This document shows positions 23,481 to 37,260 of a stretch of 64,000 nucleotides of DNA, one piece after another. Under the pieces are notes generated by a model. That model saw nothing but the letters and a program-made list of their open reading frames with translations. It searched no databases and was not told the origin of the DNA. Origin of the DNA: Carettochelys insculpta (lineage: Eukaryota > Chordata > Testudines > Carettochelyidae); assembly GCF_033958435.1 (NCBI RefSeq), contig NC_134137.1:229131501-229195500 (forward strand), in the 5' to 3' direction. Position 1 is the stretch's first letter; every line of letters begins with the position of its first letter. The position numbers and the translations under genes were made by a program.

Positions 23481-23714
23481 GCTGTGTCTAGACTAGCCCC
23501 AAACTTCGAAGGGGTCATGGTAATTAGGGAGTTGGGAGATTACTAATGAAGTGCTACTGTGCATGTGCTGCACTTCCTTAGTCAAAATCTCCCCAGAGGC
23601 AACTTCGAAGAGTGAAACTTTGTAGTGCTGGCTTGCGTGTATCCGTGGGTCAGCCATGGGTACTTTGAACTGCCCTCACTACATTGAAGTCCCTTTACTC
23701 CTTTGAGTAGAGAT
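23481..23714. mobile_element. Left half of a TTCGAAG-type MITE
   Basis: It starts GGCTGTGTCTAGACTAGCCC and continues CAAACTTCGAAGGGG, like the arms of the foldback element at 427-925. It ends where a hAT element begins; no right half was found. Confidence 0.55.
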
Positions 23715-24716
23715 CAGGGGTAGGCGATAGTTTTGGTGGGGGTGGGAGCACACCAAGCATTTGGGAGGTGGTCAAGGGCTGCTCTCTCCCATGATATTCA
23801 TGGAGGAGGTCCAGGGTCTGGGATGGAGATTGGGAGCAGAAGAGAACTTGGGGTCAGGGATTGAGGTACAGGAGGGGGTGTGGGATCTGTGAGGGAGTTT
23901 GGGTGAAGGAGGCGGTTTTGAGCAGGAGCAGAGGATTAACTTGCATGGTCCAGAAGGGGGTATAGGTGCAGGAGAGCATTCTGACCTGGAGGAGGGATGT
24001 TGGGAGGGGGTGCAGGGTCTGGGGGGGGGTTGTTACCTGAGGTAGGAATGCAGAAGGGAGTGCAGGGATTTGAGTTGTGACTGGTGGTAGGGGATTGGGG
24101 TGCAAGGTCTGGGAGGAGAGTTGTGACTTGCAGGAGGCATGTAGGAGGGGTGCAAGGTCTGGGTGCAGGAGTGGGGGTGCAGAGGGTGGGGTTATGTGGG
24201 GGGATGCAGCAAGGGGGCAGAGGGTGGGGGATGGGAGGGACTGGCATGCAAGAGGCAGGCTTTCACCTGGAGGTGCTTAGCTGGGTGGCTCCTGCCCAGC
24301 AGCCCATCAGGTTCCTTAGCCACGATCTATGCCTGCTATGCCCTCACACGCGCTCAGAGCAGCTGCAAGGGCCATCTGCCCTGCTCTGAACTGAATGTTG
24401 TGAGCCAGGGGCCAGGGGGAGGGGGAAGAGGAGAGCAGAGGGGTACTTCACCCGCTGCCTCACCTACGAACAGACAGCTGCTATTGGCCAGATGCCAGCC
24501 AGTGGGGGCTGCAAGATGTTGCTGGGGGCAGGGGCTGCATGAGTGACCTCCACCCATTCTCCCAGGCTCAGAGCATTCACAGACCCCCCACTGCCAGCTT
24601 TTCTGAGGGCTGAGCTGGGCTAGGGAAAGCAAGGAGTCAGCTGAGGCTTCTGTAAGCTGGACCCAGCGGCGTGGCAGACTGCATCCAGCCTGGGGGCCTT
24701 ATTTTTCCCAGCCCTG
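23715..24716. mobile_element. Non-autonomous hAT element, about 1.0 kb
   Basis: It starts CAGGGGTAGGCGATAG and ends, in reverse, CAGGGCTGGGAAAAATAAGG. Flanks GTAGAGAT and GTATAGCT match at 6 of 8 positions, as expected for an aged hAT TSD. The interior is a degenerate G-rich array (GGAGGGGGTGCAGGGTCTGGG-like units, 23740-24240) with no transposase. Confidence 0.65.
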
Positions 24717-24842
24717 GTATAGCTAGTAATGGTGTGGAAAACAACACTGAAGATACAATGCCATATCTCCCTTTGCTATGGTTACATAAAACAGCATAAT
24801 CATCCCTAAGGGGTAAAAGTGTTCACATTTCAAGGTCTAAGC

Positions 24843-25578
24843 CAAGGTGGGGAACCCCAGCCCACAGCTTGCCTGGATCTAGCCCCTAAGGCTCAGGGCT
24901 CCCCTCCCCAGCATCTGGCCCACTGTGGGGTCGTGGGCGTGGAGTCCTGAGCCTCGTGGGCCAGAGTCAGGCAAGCCGAGGCCGGGTCTGGCCCATGGGC
25001 TCTGCCTAGTAGGAGAAGGAAGTGGCTCTGCATGCCACGGCTGCTGCTTCCCCTCCCGCAGCTGGGTGAACAGCAGTGCAGTGCTGCCTGGCTGCTTTCC
25101 CCCGCCACTCTGATTGCTGCACCAAGTAAGTGTCCCCCCATCACGCAGATTCCCACCCCAGCTGCTTACTGCACCCCCCCCCCAGATCAAACCCCGCACA
25201 CGTAGCCTGTTCCTGCATCATCCCTCCAACCCACAACCCCCCACCTCAGCCTTTCCTTCCTTCCCATTCAGTCTCCACACCTGCCCCCCCGGAGGCTCCT
25301 TGTGCACATTGAACCCAGAACCCCCTATTTCTGGTCCCACCCCAGGCCCACCAGTAGAATTTATCTGGCCTGGGGGAAGCCTTCAACCTCCATCCCCTTC
25401 TCTACCCACTGCCTGTGGGGCTGGAGAGTGAGGGGCAGTGAGAGTGGGTGTTTTTTTGTTTTTTTGGTGTGGTTATTTATTTATTTATTTATTTTTGCTT
25501 CACATTTTAATGTGGCCCCTAACTGATTTTTCTGTGGGTCAGTGGCCTCCCAGCCCAAAAAATTTTCCCTCCCACGTG
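24843..25578. mobile_element. Non-autonomous hAT element, 736 bp
   Basis: It begins CAAGGTGGGGAACCCCAG and ends, in reverse, CACGTGGGAGGGAAAATT. Flanks GTCTAAGC and ATCTAAGA agree at 6 of 8. The interior is C-rich, without coding capacity. An (ATTT)n run lies at 25472-25496. Confidence 0.65.
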
Positions 25579-27182
25579 ATCTAAGACAACCACTAGTAAT
25601 GTGGGATTAGAAAAAAAGTTTCCCCTATGGACACGTTTGTGCATCTTTGCCTATTATGGGGCTTTTGCACCTTCTGCTAGTGAATCTGGTATGAGCCACG
25701 GTTAAGAGACAGCACACTGGGCTAGCTGGGTCATTGGACAGAAAGCAAGGAGTTATGCTGGTAAACCTCGAGTGTTTATGGATACCCATCACAAACGTCT
25801 TGCAAAATACACATGAATCAAAATTCATTTTTGAATTTGAACTAGTATTAGCTAAATTTGTTTTTTGCCACTCACCTAGCTCAGTCTAGCCTAGCCATCA
25901 TATTAGCTGAGCAAAATAAACCCAAATGACTCCAGCACCAGCTCAATTATATCAGCGTAGAGCGACCACATTGCTCTAAGGCAAATACAGGACACTGGCC
26001 TCCAGGGATGGGGAAGCTACTGTTCCATGTCAGCGAAGGGGGCAGCTGCCCTACAGGGATGCACCAGGGATGGGGGCTCTGCAGCCTCCTGAGGAGCGGG
26101 AGTTGATCATGGGGGCTCCACAACCTCCCAACAGGGGGGCACTGGGGAGTGAAGAGGCCACCCTGGGGCAGAGCTTACTGGCAGTGGAGGCTGCCTCTGC
26201 GGGAAAACTCCCTGGCAGTGGGGGTGGCCATCTCGAGACACCAGGTGCCAGGGAACAGGATCCTCACAAAATACCAGACAGTTAGCCCATTTTCTTACAA
26301 AACATGGAATGCCTGTGAGACAGCTTAAAACAGGGACTGTTCCTGGAAAAACGGGACCGATGGTCACTTGCCGAAGCAGGCGCCTAAGGAGTAAGAAGGG
26401 TGGGCTATCCACTCACAAGATTCTCCATTTAATCCCACCTTAGTAATTACTGCACCCTTGAGGGCTACACCCAAATGAGTCTAAGCTTGGAGTACCCAGT
26501 CATCAGAAGCTGAAGTGATATGAGAGCAGCCTAGTCCTGAGTGGGTTCATGCAGAACGATGAACATATTCCTCACAGGGAAAGAAAAGTAAGGCAAGAAG
26601 GTTGGCAGCCATGTTATAGATATTGAAAAAAAGCACATGTGTAGCAGCTGTAGCTAAAAGCATTACAAGTGGAGCTGTTGGAATGAAAGGACAGTTAGGC
26701 ATTCCTGGACATATTGAAGGGAACTGCGAGATGCCCGTCACTGTGGGAATTATTATCTGGGGAAGAGTGAGAGAAGAAAGGGAGTCATCATTACAGTAGG
26801 TTAGGTAGTGCACCTGGATGTGTATCTTCTCATGCCTCTCTGCATGTATACCTCCAGGAGCCCTTCCCTTGCATCTCCCCAGTCTCCTGGGTCACTTCTT
26901 GTATTCGCTGACCTGTACCTCTTTCCTGGTTGTCTCCTTGGCTCTTCTTTGATCCTTTTCTCTCTCCTTCTAACAGGGAATGGGGGTGACTGCTCTCACT
27001 GTCCATCTAATGACAGTAGGATGGAGGTGTGTTGCGTGGAAAGGCAGCTGCTCCTCCTGCTCCATTTTCATTGTCTCCATGTGGAAGCCGAGTGGCTGAG
27101 GCTCGGGAAGAAGAAGCGTAGCCACCCACATCTGCTCCTACCTGTGCTTTCTAGTGGAGGGTTGAGCCAACAATTTTTCAAC
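25579..27182. other. Anonymous sequence
   Basis: No gene. 26030-26280 is locally GC-rich with short direct repeats (GGGGGCTC, CAGCCTCC), of unknown origin. Confidence 0.45.
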
Positions 27183-27270
27183 TCAGCCATTCATAGATTC
27201 ATAGATTTTGAGGCCACAGGGGATCTTTATGATCCTCTAGTCTGACTTCCTGCATAGTATCGACCCAGAA
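27183..27270 (-). mobile_element. CR1 LINE 3' end
   Basis: 'cattcatagattcatagatttt' is the reverse complement of the CR1 terminal ATTCTATGA-like repeat. It is followed by 'gatcctctagtctgacttcctg', the conserved CR1 3' UTR. Truncated tail only. Confidence 0.75.
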
Positions 27271-28657
27271 TTTTGGCTAGGTCCATGAGAACTTCAGAGC
27301 AGAGTCCAAAATGTGGGATAGCTCCAGACAAAATAAATCAGCAGCACGTATGGCATTTTCAAAACCACAGGCTTCTATTACTTCTGTCCCTATCAGCAGT
27401 GCTTTGACACAGTGTCAGGTGCAGCTAATTACCAGAAGGTCACACATTCACATCCCCCCGTTATATTATACCTATTTTGTCTCCTGTTTAAGCACATGGC
27501 AAACATCTCAGGGAGCACAGGGAAGCTGAGAGTTGCCTTCTACACATGGAAGATCTCAAGCAGGAACTTGAACTATCTCCCTCCTTATGACCATGGATAG
27601 AGAGGCAGAAGCCCTGGATGCTAATGTGTCTGAGATACTCTGGGGCTTGCCATTCACTTGTGCAGTGTAGATAGAGAAAAGGAAGTCTGTGGGACTATCT
27701 CTGGTGGCTAATGTTTTTGACCCCTGCTGGGATATGAACAGGGCAGCCTCAGGGCATTAGGGTTGATGGACATGGTAGAATGGCATCTCCATGCTATCGT
27801 GAGATGGGGAGTGGGGGAGGCTGTTGTATCTGGACTGTACATGGAGGCTAGTGTTATTCCCCTCAAAGACCCTCCCCTCTTATTGAGGGGAGGCAGGCGG
27901 GTGCTAAAGGCCCCACCGCACAGCCAGATGGGAAGAGCCACTGGACCCAGGCTTCAGCTAAACATGAGGACAACTAAGAAATAACAGGGAAAGGAATGGA
28001 GGTGATTGGTTCAAAATTAGGGATCCCAGGGGGTATCTGAGCAGAGGAGACAGCTCCCACTGCTCATAAAGCTGCCTAGGGAGCCAGTGGTGGTCACCTG
28101 GAGGAACTTTGCCTAAACATGCGAGACAAGAGGAGGACTGGAAATAGGCCGAACAGTCACAGAGCATTTCCCTGTCTGCATTCTCCTGGTGTTGTAAATG
28201 TCCATTTTGGGTAGCACCAGGAGGAGGCTAATTAGGAAGTGTCATGACTTTGAGTCAATGGACAGCGTGTGACTATATGAAGAGCAATGGTGAAAAGTAC
28301 AGCCAGAACTGAAACAGAAATTTCTGGGGAAGTCAGAATAGGGGCTGCAACCTGGTGCTCTAGATGAACGTGTGCCAGGGTCTTACTCAGACCATAAAGG
28401 GGCAGGCTTCAGGGATGCGGATGAACTATGCCAGATACAAACCTGTGCCCATAGCTCCATGAAGAAGCTGCCAACCAATATGCCCAGGGAGCCGTGGGAT
28501 GAAGGTGGAATAGAGGCTGGCACGATGGTGTTCCTCACCCTCTATTAGTAGTAGGACATAGGCACCAATCTTCAGGTAACAGACATGCTCAGGATCGGAG
28601 GAGACAGGTGTCCTCAGTCTTCTAGAGCAAACCTGCAACGCTGGGTGCTTGAGGTCA
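27271..28657. other. Anonymous sequence
   Basis: No gene or repeat boundary recognised. Confidence 0.45.
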
Positions 28658-28706
28658 CATATTCATACATATGAAGACTAGAAAGGACCATTATGATTAA
28701 CTAGTC
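28658..28706 (-). mobile_element. CR1 fragment
   Basis: 'tatgaagactagaaaggacc' followed by 'attatgattaactagtcc' matches the CR1 3' UTR in reverse. It is cut off by the hAT-like repeat that starts at 28707. Confidence 0.6.
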
Positions 28707-28995
28707 CAGGAGTCAGCAACCCCTGTCATGGGTGCCAAGCGTGGCATGTAACCTGATTTGCATCATCCCCGCCCCTCCTTCCCCATGCCAATAGGAGCTT
28801 GCTCAAAGCCATGCCGCCTGAGGATTAACAAAAGACCATCTAATGCTACCAAACACCACCTATGTATTAAAGTTCTGCAGCTTAATTTATTTATTAATGA
28901 AGTTGTTGTAAGGAGGACCATTAGTGACTTTAAAAAGTATCACTTGCACTTATACTGTACGTAGAGGTCAAAAGGTAAAATTCTGGCAGCCTCCC
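28707..28995. mobile_element. hAT-like repeat, copy of the 37.97-kb element
   Basis: It is colinear with 37969-38300: shared blocks include CAGCTTAATTTATTTATTAA, TTAGTGACTTTAAAAAGTAT and TAGAGGTCAAAAGGT. The left end CAGGAGTCAGCAACCC is present; the right TIR is missing. Confidence 0.7.
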
Positions 28996-31900
28996 CGCCT
29001 CAGTCCATCTACTGTCATCCAAATGGACAGAAATTTCAGTTATGTTCATATAAAAAAAAACCTTTCGGTACGTGTAAGAAAATAAGACTGTAGGATGTAA
29101 AAACTATTAGTTGGTATAGAAATGTGAATACAGATACATACAAACAGTAACAGATTTCAACACTTTTAATGAGATGGATGAACCCGAGACCCAGCAGCTG
29201 AATGTGTTGTGTCTCCCTTACAAAATGTCATGCCCCCACGAAGAAGCCCACCTCCCACTTTGCACACCCCTGGCTTTCATCCTCAGTGAGTGCATAAGCA
29301 CCAATCTATAGAGCCACTCTTGCGTGCATGCTGTCTCTCCACAAATGACCTTTTAATTCATTACATGATAGTGTAACAGCTTCCACAAGAAAGAATGAGG
29401 GCGCCGCTCCACATCTCTTATCCACACAGTTAGTGCACACAGCTGAGTGGTGAGAGATCCTTGTTCAAATCCTCTCTCCTTCCCAAGAGGTGGGGCTTAA
29501 ACTGGTGTTCTCACACTTCTGAGGTGAGAACTCCACTGCAGGGCTCAAATTTAGAAAGGAGGAAGGCCTCTTTCTCTTCTTGAAAGACTGACTGAGAGGG
29601 TTCCTGTTTGTGAATTGCTAGAAGAGGGAGGTCCTAGCTCTGGGGAGAGGGTGGAATAGCACACTCACGCCTCATCAGCACCACCAACTGGCTTGGGCAG
29701 ATGGCACACTGGCTTCTGTGAACTCCAAGTCGAAGGCTCCTATCTCTCCCCATTCATTATCCACGGCGCATAGTCATGTAACCCAGGCTTTGTGAATCAC
29801 AATGATTTTGTAGGCACCTAAAGGTAAAGGGCTGTGAGAATCACTGTCCCAGCACCTAACTCCTCTTGTGTATCCAGGCCAGGGTCACAAACGCCAGGAA
29901 TCCCAGTCTTTACAATCTTTGAAGTCTGAAATCCAGCTGTCGTGGTCTGCCTGAAAGCAGCTAAGAGAAGTCTGTGTGGCGACAGCTGCATTGCTATCTG
30001 CTTTCTGCAGTGCTTTCTGGAGGGTGTGTGTTTTGGTGTAAGCTGAACATTATTGCTCATGTAAATCACTAAATCAGCCCCATATTTTACCTGGGACACT
30101 TAATTCATCTTACTCACAAAAGAACCCAATCGAAAATTAGACCAGAGCATACATATTAAAAAAGGGAGGAAGAGAGAGAGCTTTATGGGCTGTGATGAGA
30201 TGACCTCATTCAACTTTTTTTTTAAAGAAGATATGAAACTCTTTCTAATTATTTGGGATTTGCTATGTTTCATTTTTAATTGAGGATCCAACTTGGAAAC
30301 AGAAAGGAAAGCCCTGGGAGCGGGTGTGTAGAAGCCAATGGGAACAGACAGCACGTTTTTCTACAATTATCACATTTTAACTTGAAGTAGGTTTAATCTA
30401 AAGACTTTTGTCTCCATCCCTGAATCCACATATTGAATCAATTGAAAAAACAACCAACAGGTAAATATCTCTGGCACGGCAGTGCTAATAATGTAGCAGA
30501 CCTATAACAGAAGAGGAAGCCCTTTTGGCCTCCTTGTGAAAGCTTTACTGTGGCCTCAGGTTTGTTTGTTTTTTAACTTTTGTTGCAAAAGCAAGAAGTA
30601 GACACCTGTGAGAAGCTGATAACTTTACACATGTTAACAAGGGGAAAAAGCAGATGCAAATAGTTTTTATTTGGCTATAAGAAAACACAGGGGAGAAATA
30701 CAAGAGAGGAATTGACTGACAGGGTCTTCAATAGAAACCCGTCAATTTGTAATGTGAGAAAGTGGTTGTAAATGTATAAAAAGTCTTTGGCCCTTTCCAA
30801 AACTGAGGTGCCTTGCCTGAAATATTCAGCTTTTCTCCATTGTTTCTCATCCTCCCATGTTGAGGTCTAACCACAGAACAAGGAACCACTGACCCACACT
30901 GCTGTTCTCCATCTCCATCTGGAATATGTCAAAAGTTGGCAGCTTGCCCCTACACAAGGAGGAGGGAGGTAACTAGTACAAATCGTAATACAAATAAATA
31001 CCATTGTGCTCTGCGGTCCCATAAGATCTTATATGCTCTGAAGTGCTGCGTTTGATCACTATAAAAACAGGAGCCCTCCAAGAAACATGGAGATGCTGAA
31101 GGAAGCATATTGATGAATCCAGTAAAGACTCAGTCCACCAGCACCACGCTATGAGGTTGTTGGAGAGAACAGCTCTCGAATGAGACATCAAGCCAATGAC
31201 CTCACTCCATCTGATCAACAATTATTTTTGGACTGCTTAGTCAATTGTTTTGTTCAGGTTAATTATTCTAAAAATACTTGTGAATAATTGCTGTTACCAT
31301 TTGATCCACTCTAGCCCTGACGATTTAGAGCCATTAAAGATTTCACAGTGCTCTTTGCAAAAATAGAAATGTTGTTCCCGGGCCCTCCTCGAACACTCTA
31401 TCTGGTAATTCCATTCTGTCTCCCTCTTTTCCTCCTACAGTATCAACGGGATTAGGAATCTTCACACTTCCTGTCCTAAACTGTGGGGCAGCACTGCTAA
31501 GCTCTGTCAAACAGCTGCTACAGCATTACATTTTAGATGTGGATGAACTTCACAGGTGTGAGTAGTCACCCCCATGTCTAATGTGTTTTAACAGTTTCAG
31601 GGTCTGTTCACTGAATGGCAATAGGGAATTTAACATTATTATCAAGGAACACATTTGCTGTTGTTCCTGCCCTACGTATTACTAATGAGTGTTCTCCTCA
31701 TGCCTATTCTTGATTTTTTGAACAGATTCCATTTTACCCTCAGGTCTCTTTTCCTCTTTAAATTTTATTGAATGCACTATTGCTTATAGGAAATTACAGG
31801 GAAACGCTGTACATAATAAGGTCCTCAGTATACATGAATGATATGCCTAGATTTTCTTTTAATTCAGTAATTAAGATTTTAAAATAATGAACTTTTCTTT

Positions 31901-33499
31901 ACATCAAAATGACTGTAATTAGAAGTATAAACACCAATTTCTAATAATCTTTTGAGCAACAAAAATTGGACTTTGACTTCATTATAACTTGTATCTAAAG
32001 TGGGAAAGTTGATTGATTTATTTTGTACCAAGGCCCCAGGACGATTATAAAAGGGCTTCAGAGTTTATAAATGTTTTATAGTACATTGCAGAAGTTTGGG
32101 TTGTTTTTAATGGGTTCAAGTAAGTTTGTGGATTATGTTCCCACAAACAAAAGTTTTATTTCTTTTTATTTTGGGGGGATTTTGTCCCAGTTCAGAATAA
32201 TGTTTTGTGGAGATGACAAACTGAAAAAAATTGGTTTGGATCAATTAAAATATGAAGTTTCAGTAACTTCAAAAAGTTTAATTTTAATTTTGCCCGATTT
32301 TGCCTTTTTAACTATAACAAGCTCAGATTTTAAAATCTGAAATTGTTTTTTTTTCTTTGTGAGAATGTCAAAGCCGGATGTCAACAATTTTGAAACTATT
32401 TTTTTAAAAATATCATGTTGAGAAATTCCTCAGAACTGATGTTTTTGATAGTTTTTAGTTCAATGAACTGACTTTTTCTGTTGGAAAACAATTCACTGAA
32501 AAATTCCTCACCAGCTCTAGTCATGAACCATATCCTTAGCTGGTGCAAATTGGCGTAGCACCACTAAAGTCTATGGAGGTTGGCCAGCTTACACCAGCCA
32601 ACAATCTCTTTCCCTGTTTGTGCACTTGGCAGTTTCAGGGAGTTGTTCCCAGGGGTTGATTTTCAGAATGTAAAATAAAGGGATGAACTTGGAGATTCTG
32701 GCTTTGAATCAATTATCAACTTGAAATATATGAAACAATGGATCACAGCCCCAAACCTGTATAGGTGTTATGTGAGGGAAGATGCTTTCAGGTGTTTGAG
32801 ACGGTCTTTCTTGGTGAAGATTTAGTTTCCCCTTGTTCCTTGCATTCTCCTTTGTGACTTTAATTTACAATATCTTGAGTCACTTGTGTTTTACCTAATC
32901 AAAAAAGCAAACTATTGGCATATGACTGTCTCATATTTCACCTACAACTCACTTTCCAAACCAGCATAATCTGCAAAGACCTTCTCAAACTGCAGTGCAT
33001 AGACAAGGAATTAACACACAGACTGGGAAATGGAATATTGCTGTGACACGTGGGCCTCTTGTTGCCAGCAGAGGGCACAAAGGTTACAGAAATTAATCCC
33101 CTGGGTCTGGTATTTGCATTCTAGTTCAAAGGGTATCATGTGAGGTCTCTGTTGAAAGCCTGCGTCATGCTGGCCATGTACAGATGTTGTGCACGTATTT
33201 ATGTACGTGCCCTGAAAACTCTTTTCTGAAGATCTATGGCTAGGGTCTGGTCATCAGGCAAAACAGCTTTTCTTTTGCACAAGAAATCCTTGTTTTCTTC
33301 TGTTATATGTAAACTGAACATTGAATGGCTCACAATCGGCTTCCACTCTCAAGTTGGAGCTGTATGCTAATGAAGGAATAAGAGGTAAACAGCAAGAGTT
33401 ATCCTGTTAAGGGGCAACACAATGAAAGAGCTGAGGTACAGATGAACCCTTGTGTTTTCCTTCTGTTTGTGAGGACAAGGTGTCAGAGGGCTTGATCTT
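28996..33499. other. Anonymous AT-rich sequence
   Basis: About 4.5 kb without transposon ends, tandem repeats or recognisable exons: the least repeat-disturbed part of the window. If host regulatory or intronic conservation exists, this would be a place to look, but nothing in the bases shows it. Confidence 0.5.
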
Positions 33500-33504
33500 A
33501 TGAG

Positions 33505-34960
33505 ATGGGGTCTGTGATGGTGCATTCACCCCACACATGCCCTGAAGGGGTTAGTGTAGGTGAAAAAGGGACCCATGAAATATAGTCCACAGCTGAGGGG
33601 AATTCAGGTGGTTTGATTAATCCAGGAGCCCAGCCGAGGAGAAACAGGTTGGGCTAAGTTTATAAGAGCAGAAAGATGGAGCAGAAAAAGTGGTGGTAAG
33701 GAAGTAGTCTGCAGTTCCTGCTTGGGAGATGTGCATGAAGGGCTAGAGAGCCAAAGTAGCCTGGAAGGAGGGAGTTTTGGAGCTGGCAAACCCAGAGAAC
33801 AGGGGGAGCGAGAAGGGTATGAAAGCCCCGGGAAAAGGCATTATGGCCCAGAATGGAACAGACCTTGGCTGCTGGCTGAGTGTTCTTGAGCTTTAACCTG
33901 GCGTAGAGGGTGGGTCTGGGTTCCCCTACCTTGTGGAAGTGGCACTGCCTGAGCAGTGACTGGGAAAACTGCGTGAACCTGGTTAGAAGAAGATAGGACA
34001 CATGTGGCCTGGCTCAGAGGGCCGGGCCATGAACACAAAGCATCTCACCTTGCTGTGGGTCTGGAAGAGAAGGCAGGGTGTGTGACGAGAGGCAGAAAGA
34101 AGACACGGCACCTGGCATCAGCTAATCCCCAGGGTGGGCAGGAGGAGGTGCATGAGCGGTGAGCAGAAACTGGGAAAGAGTTGAAAAAATTTAGGAGAGA
34201 ACTCGGGGGAGGATTTCTTATAAGGGGTCAGAGAATCCCATGTTGAGTCGAGTCTCTAGAAAGTGTGTGATGATTTGTTTCCGTCAGGAGGTGCACTTAC
34301 TGCTGGAGAAGACCCTTCCTGCTTGTTCTGGGCATTAGCTGCAGCCAGGCATTGTACCCTCCTTGGGTCTGGTCTCTCCCATTGTCCTCTTGACCTGCAG
34401 GCCCTTCTTGCTCCAGGAACCATAGCCCCTCTTTGTGACTCGGCCCTCTTGCAGGGACACTATGACGTTCCCCTTCTGGAGTGGTGTAATAAAGTCTTTC
34501 CAGGAGTAACCATCCCAGGAAGTCTACTGTGCTACATTCCTAGTGACTGATAGGGAACCTGAGCCTGCCCTCTGCTCCAGGTTTCACTTTAGGGGCCCTC
34601 CTGCCACCCAAGGCCTCTGCCATTCTATTGTGCTGCTTTCCTCCAGGCTTTTTCCAACCTTCCTGGTTTTCCCCACCCTTTTGTGTTTGCCAGCTTCCCA
34701 ATTCCTTCCTCTCAGAGAGTAACTGTGGACTACCCACTAGCTTCTGGCACACCTTCCTTCTCACAGGGAGTGATTACAGCCCCTTCTGCTGCCAGCTTCC
34801 TGGCTTATATAGGACCCTTCACCTGAGGCTGCTTCCAGCCAATTCCTGACACCTACTCCAGGTGCAGCTTGTAAAGTTAACTGGCTTGCCTGGTTATCTT
34901 ATCTCTCTGTTGTGTGTCTCCTGTGGGGTGGATGCCCACGCTCAGTTTCATATGTAACAA
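33505..34960. mobile_element. Degraded LTR-retroelement-like sequence
   Basis: 34240-34950 resembles 52120-52830 in short ordered blocks: CCTGCCCTCTGCTCCAG versus CCTGCCTTCTACTCCAG, AGTAACTGTGGACTACC versus AGTGACTGTAGGGCTACC, and CAGGGAGTGATTACAG versus CAGGGAGCAACTGCAG. 33509 starts TGTGATGG. I read both as old LTR-type repeats, but no primer-binding site, polypurine tract or gag/pol frame is visible. Confidence 0.35.
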
Positions 34961-36420
34961 TTTGTTAGAATATTCTTACTCCTGTCACTTGAATTGCTGG
35001 TCTTGAATAATTAGTTTATTTTAATTTTCACTATAAATATATCTAGGTGCTGTGTGGTCAGCAAAGCTGTCTGCTAACGTGTAACTAGTAAGTGTACTGT
35101 TCCTCTGAGAATGGCAGGCCTGGTGATTTTGTACGTGTTCAGTCGACGTAGGGTCTGGACGCTGCAGGGAATGCTCTGAGGGCCTGAGGGTTGATATGTG
35201 CCTCTCACTTATCTGTGTAGAGTGAGGCCTGGAAGGCAGTGCTAGTGTTGTCAGGAAGTGATGGTTTCAAAGAGCTGATACACAACAGGAGGAGACAAAG
35301 CTGTTTCATGCTAAGGACAATTGGTGATGCCTCATAACCCCGGTTGCCCCCAGGAAATGACACAACTGCTATGTAGATTACTAAAGTGGTGCTAAAATGT
35401 TCTTAGATGAAGTGAAATGCTAGAATGAAATGTTTTTCAGTTATGCTGGCAATGTCCTTAATGGTGAAATTCTGCCATTTCACCTGACAGTTTTCCATTG
35501 GTTTCGTAGGAAAGAGAAACTATGGATGCATGGGGTATGATTCAGATGGGAGACGTCTGATCTAGCCATATTCTAACAATCCTCTGTGGCTTGAGGGAAC
35601 TTCTTAGGATGAACACTGGATACTGGCTTTAATCTGGTTTGTTTGTTTGTTTTGCTTTATAGAGGACGAAAATCTTTCCCCGTGGATAGAAGAAATTTTT
35701 AGTGAGTTTTGGGTGACGTTTCCGGGTTTCCTTCTTTTGTTGAACTCATTGAAGAGGCTCTGATATGGAGGCTCATGAGAGGAGAATTTGAGAGTTACAG
35801 GCCACAATAGACTTTGTGCCTGAAGATATAGTTACCAGTATTAAAAAGAAAACAAAACCAAAACACAAAGCAGAACCTCAGCCGGTGGAAACAGTAATAG
35901 CTGCATTGAAACTAATTGTTATGACAATTTCCACAAGTTAGGGATCTGCCCCATCTCATGAATCCTCATAGTGAAAAATGTCTTACACCAGTGTATGATG
36001 TTTCCTCTTCTATTGTTGGGGGGGAAAGAGAAATAGTAATAATAATAATAATAATAATAAAGATCTGACTCCAAGGGCTCCTACCTGAATATGGTAGAGA
36101 AGGATATCAATATTAACAGTATGTTCCAGCAAGGCCATCCTGAGACTATGGCTGCACTTAAACCTCTGCAGTAGTACAGCTACAGTGCTGAAGCCACAGT
36201 GCTGTAGTGCTTCAGCAAAATCACTGCCTCATGGCAACAAGAGGGGTTCTCCAATTGGCATAGGTAATCTACTTCCCCAGGAACCTGTAACTAGGTTGAT
36301 GGAAGAATTTTTTAGCGCTGTCCATGCTTAGGCTGGCATAGCTATGTGGATTTTCACACCCCTAGAAGATACAGCTTTTCCAGTCTAGACCAGCCCTGTG
36401 TGTCCCACCATCAGTCATGT
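34961..36420. other. Anonymous sequence with a possible MITE
   Basis: 36145-36362 has MITE-like ends ('ctatggctgcac', 'ctatgtggattttcac') and an inner CTACAGTGCTG repeat, but no clear TSD. (TAA)n at 36035-36060. Confidence 0.4.
36035..36060. repeat. (TAA)n microsatellite
   Basis: About eight and a half TAA units. Confidence 0.9.
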
Positions 36421-37260
36421 CAGTGTTTCCCACATGGTGTTCTGCAGAACCCCGGGGTTCCATGAAGTGAAAATTAGGGTGCCGCGAGAAAATTCCATTA
36501 CAATAACATTTCATGTTTTTAGAATAATAATTAACGTTGAAGCAGTTATGAATTTCGTTAAACAACTTTCATTCGTTTCCCACCAAAAGTAGCCCTGTGT
36601 AATGCCAGCTTAGCCAAAGAGTAGGGACGATGATGTCACTACTGAGCACGGCGTGCGTAGTCAGCCAGTGGTGCGACTGCCTGTTACGTACCATTGTAAA
36701 TCCCTGTACTCATTCTCAGGGAGCGTGGATCATGTGGGCAACTAAATATGAATATAGTATAGCTGAGCGATTTCTTGTATTTAAAAATTTAACCATGACA
36801 AATATAAATTGACTGTAATCGGGGTCAGCACCCAGCACCTCCAGAGCCACATACAGCTCTTTCAGGACTCATTTGTAGCTCTGGCCACTGCTGCTGGTGA
36901 CTCCTCTGTGTCTTCCTGCCCTGCCGCTGCTGAAACAGTAGAGCTAAATTTAACTGATTTAATGGACGGCGGTGAGTGCGAGGGATATAGTTGGTGAAGT
37001 AAATCATGAGTTTCATTGAAAACTGTCAATATAATGCACATTAGTTTTTGAGCTTTTTTTTGGTATACATTACATGTGATTTTTGTTTTTAAATATGTGC
37101 AATTAGAGGTTGATCTCATGACCTTGTTCAGCATTTGTTTATTATCCCTACTTGTTTGCCATCTACTTTTTCAGCTCCATATATGACTGTTATTAGGGGT
37201 TTTGCAAAATTCTTTCACTTTTGAAAGGGTTCAGTGCCCAAATAAAATTGGGAAACACTG
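36421..37260. mobile_element. Non-autonomous hAT element, 840 bp
   Basis: TIRs CAGTGTTTCCCACATGG and, in reverse, CAGTGTTTCCCAATTTT. Flanks AGTCATGT (36413-36420) and AGTCATAT (37261-37268) agree at 7 of 8, the hAT TSD length. The interior has a section from about 36822 (GGGTCAGCACCCAGCACC) that may be another small insertion. No transposase frame. Confidence 0.85.

Noticed and set aside
33505..34960. Endogenous retrovirus
   Set aside because: No gag, pol or env frame, primer site or paired LTRs with TSD; only weak similarity to 52.1-52.8 kb.
36035..36060. CRISPR-like or regulatory array
   Set aside because: Simple TAA microsatellite in a vertebrate genome.
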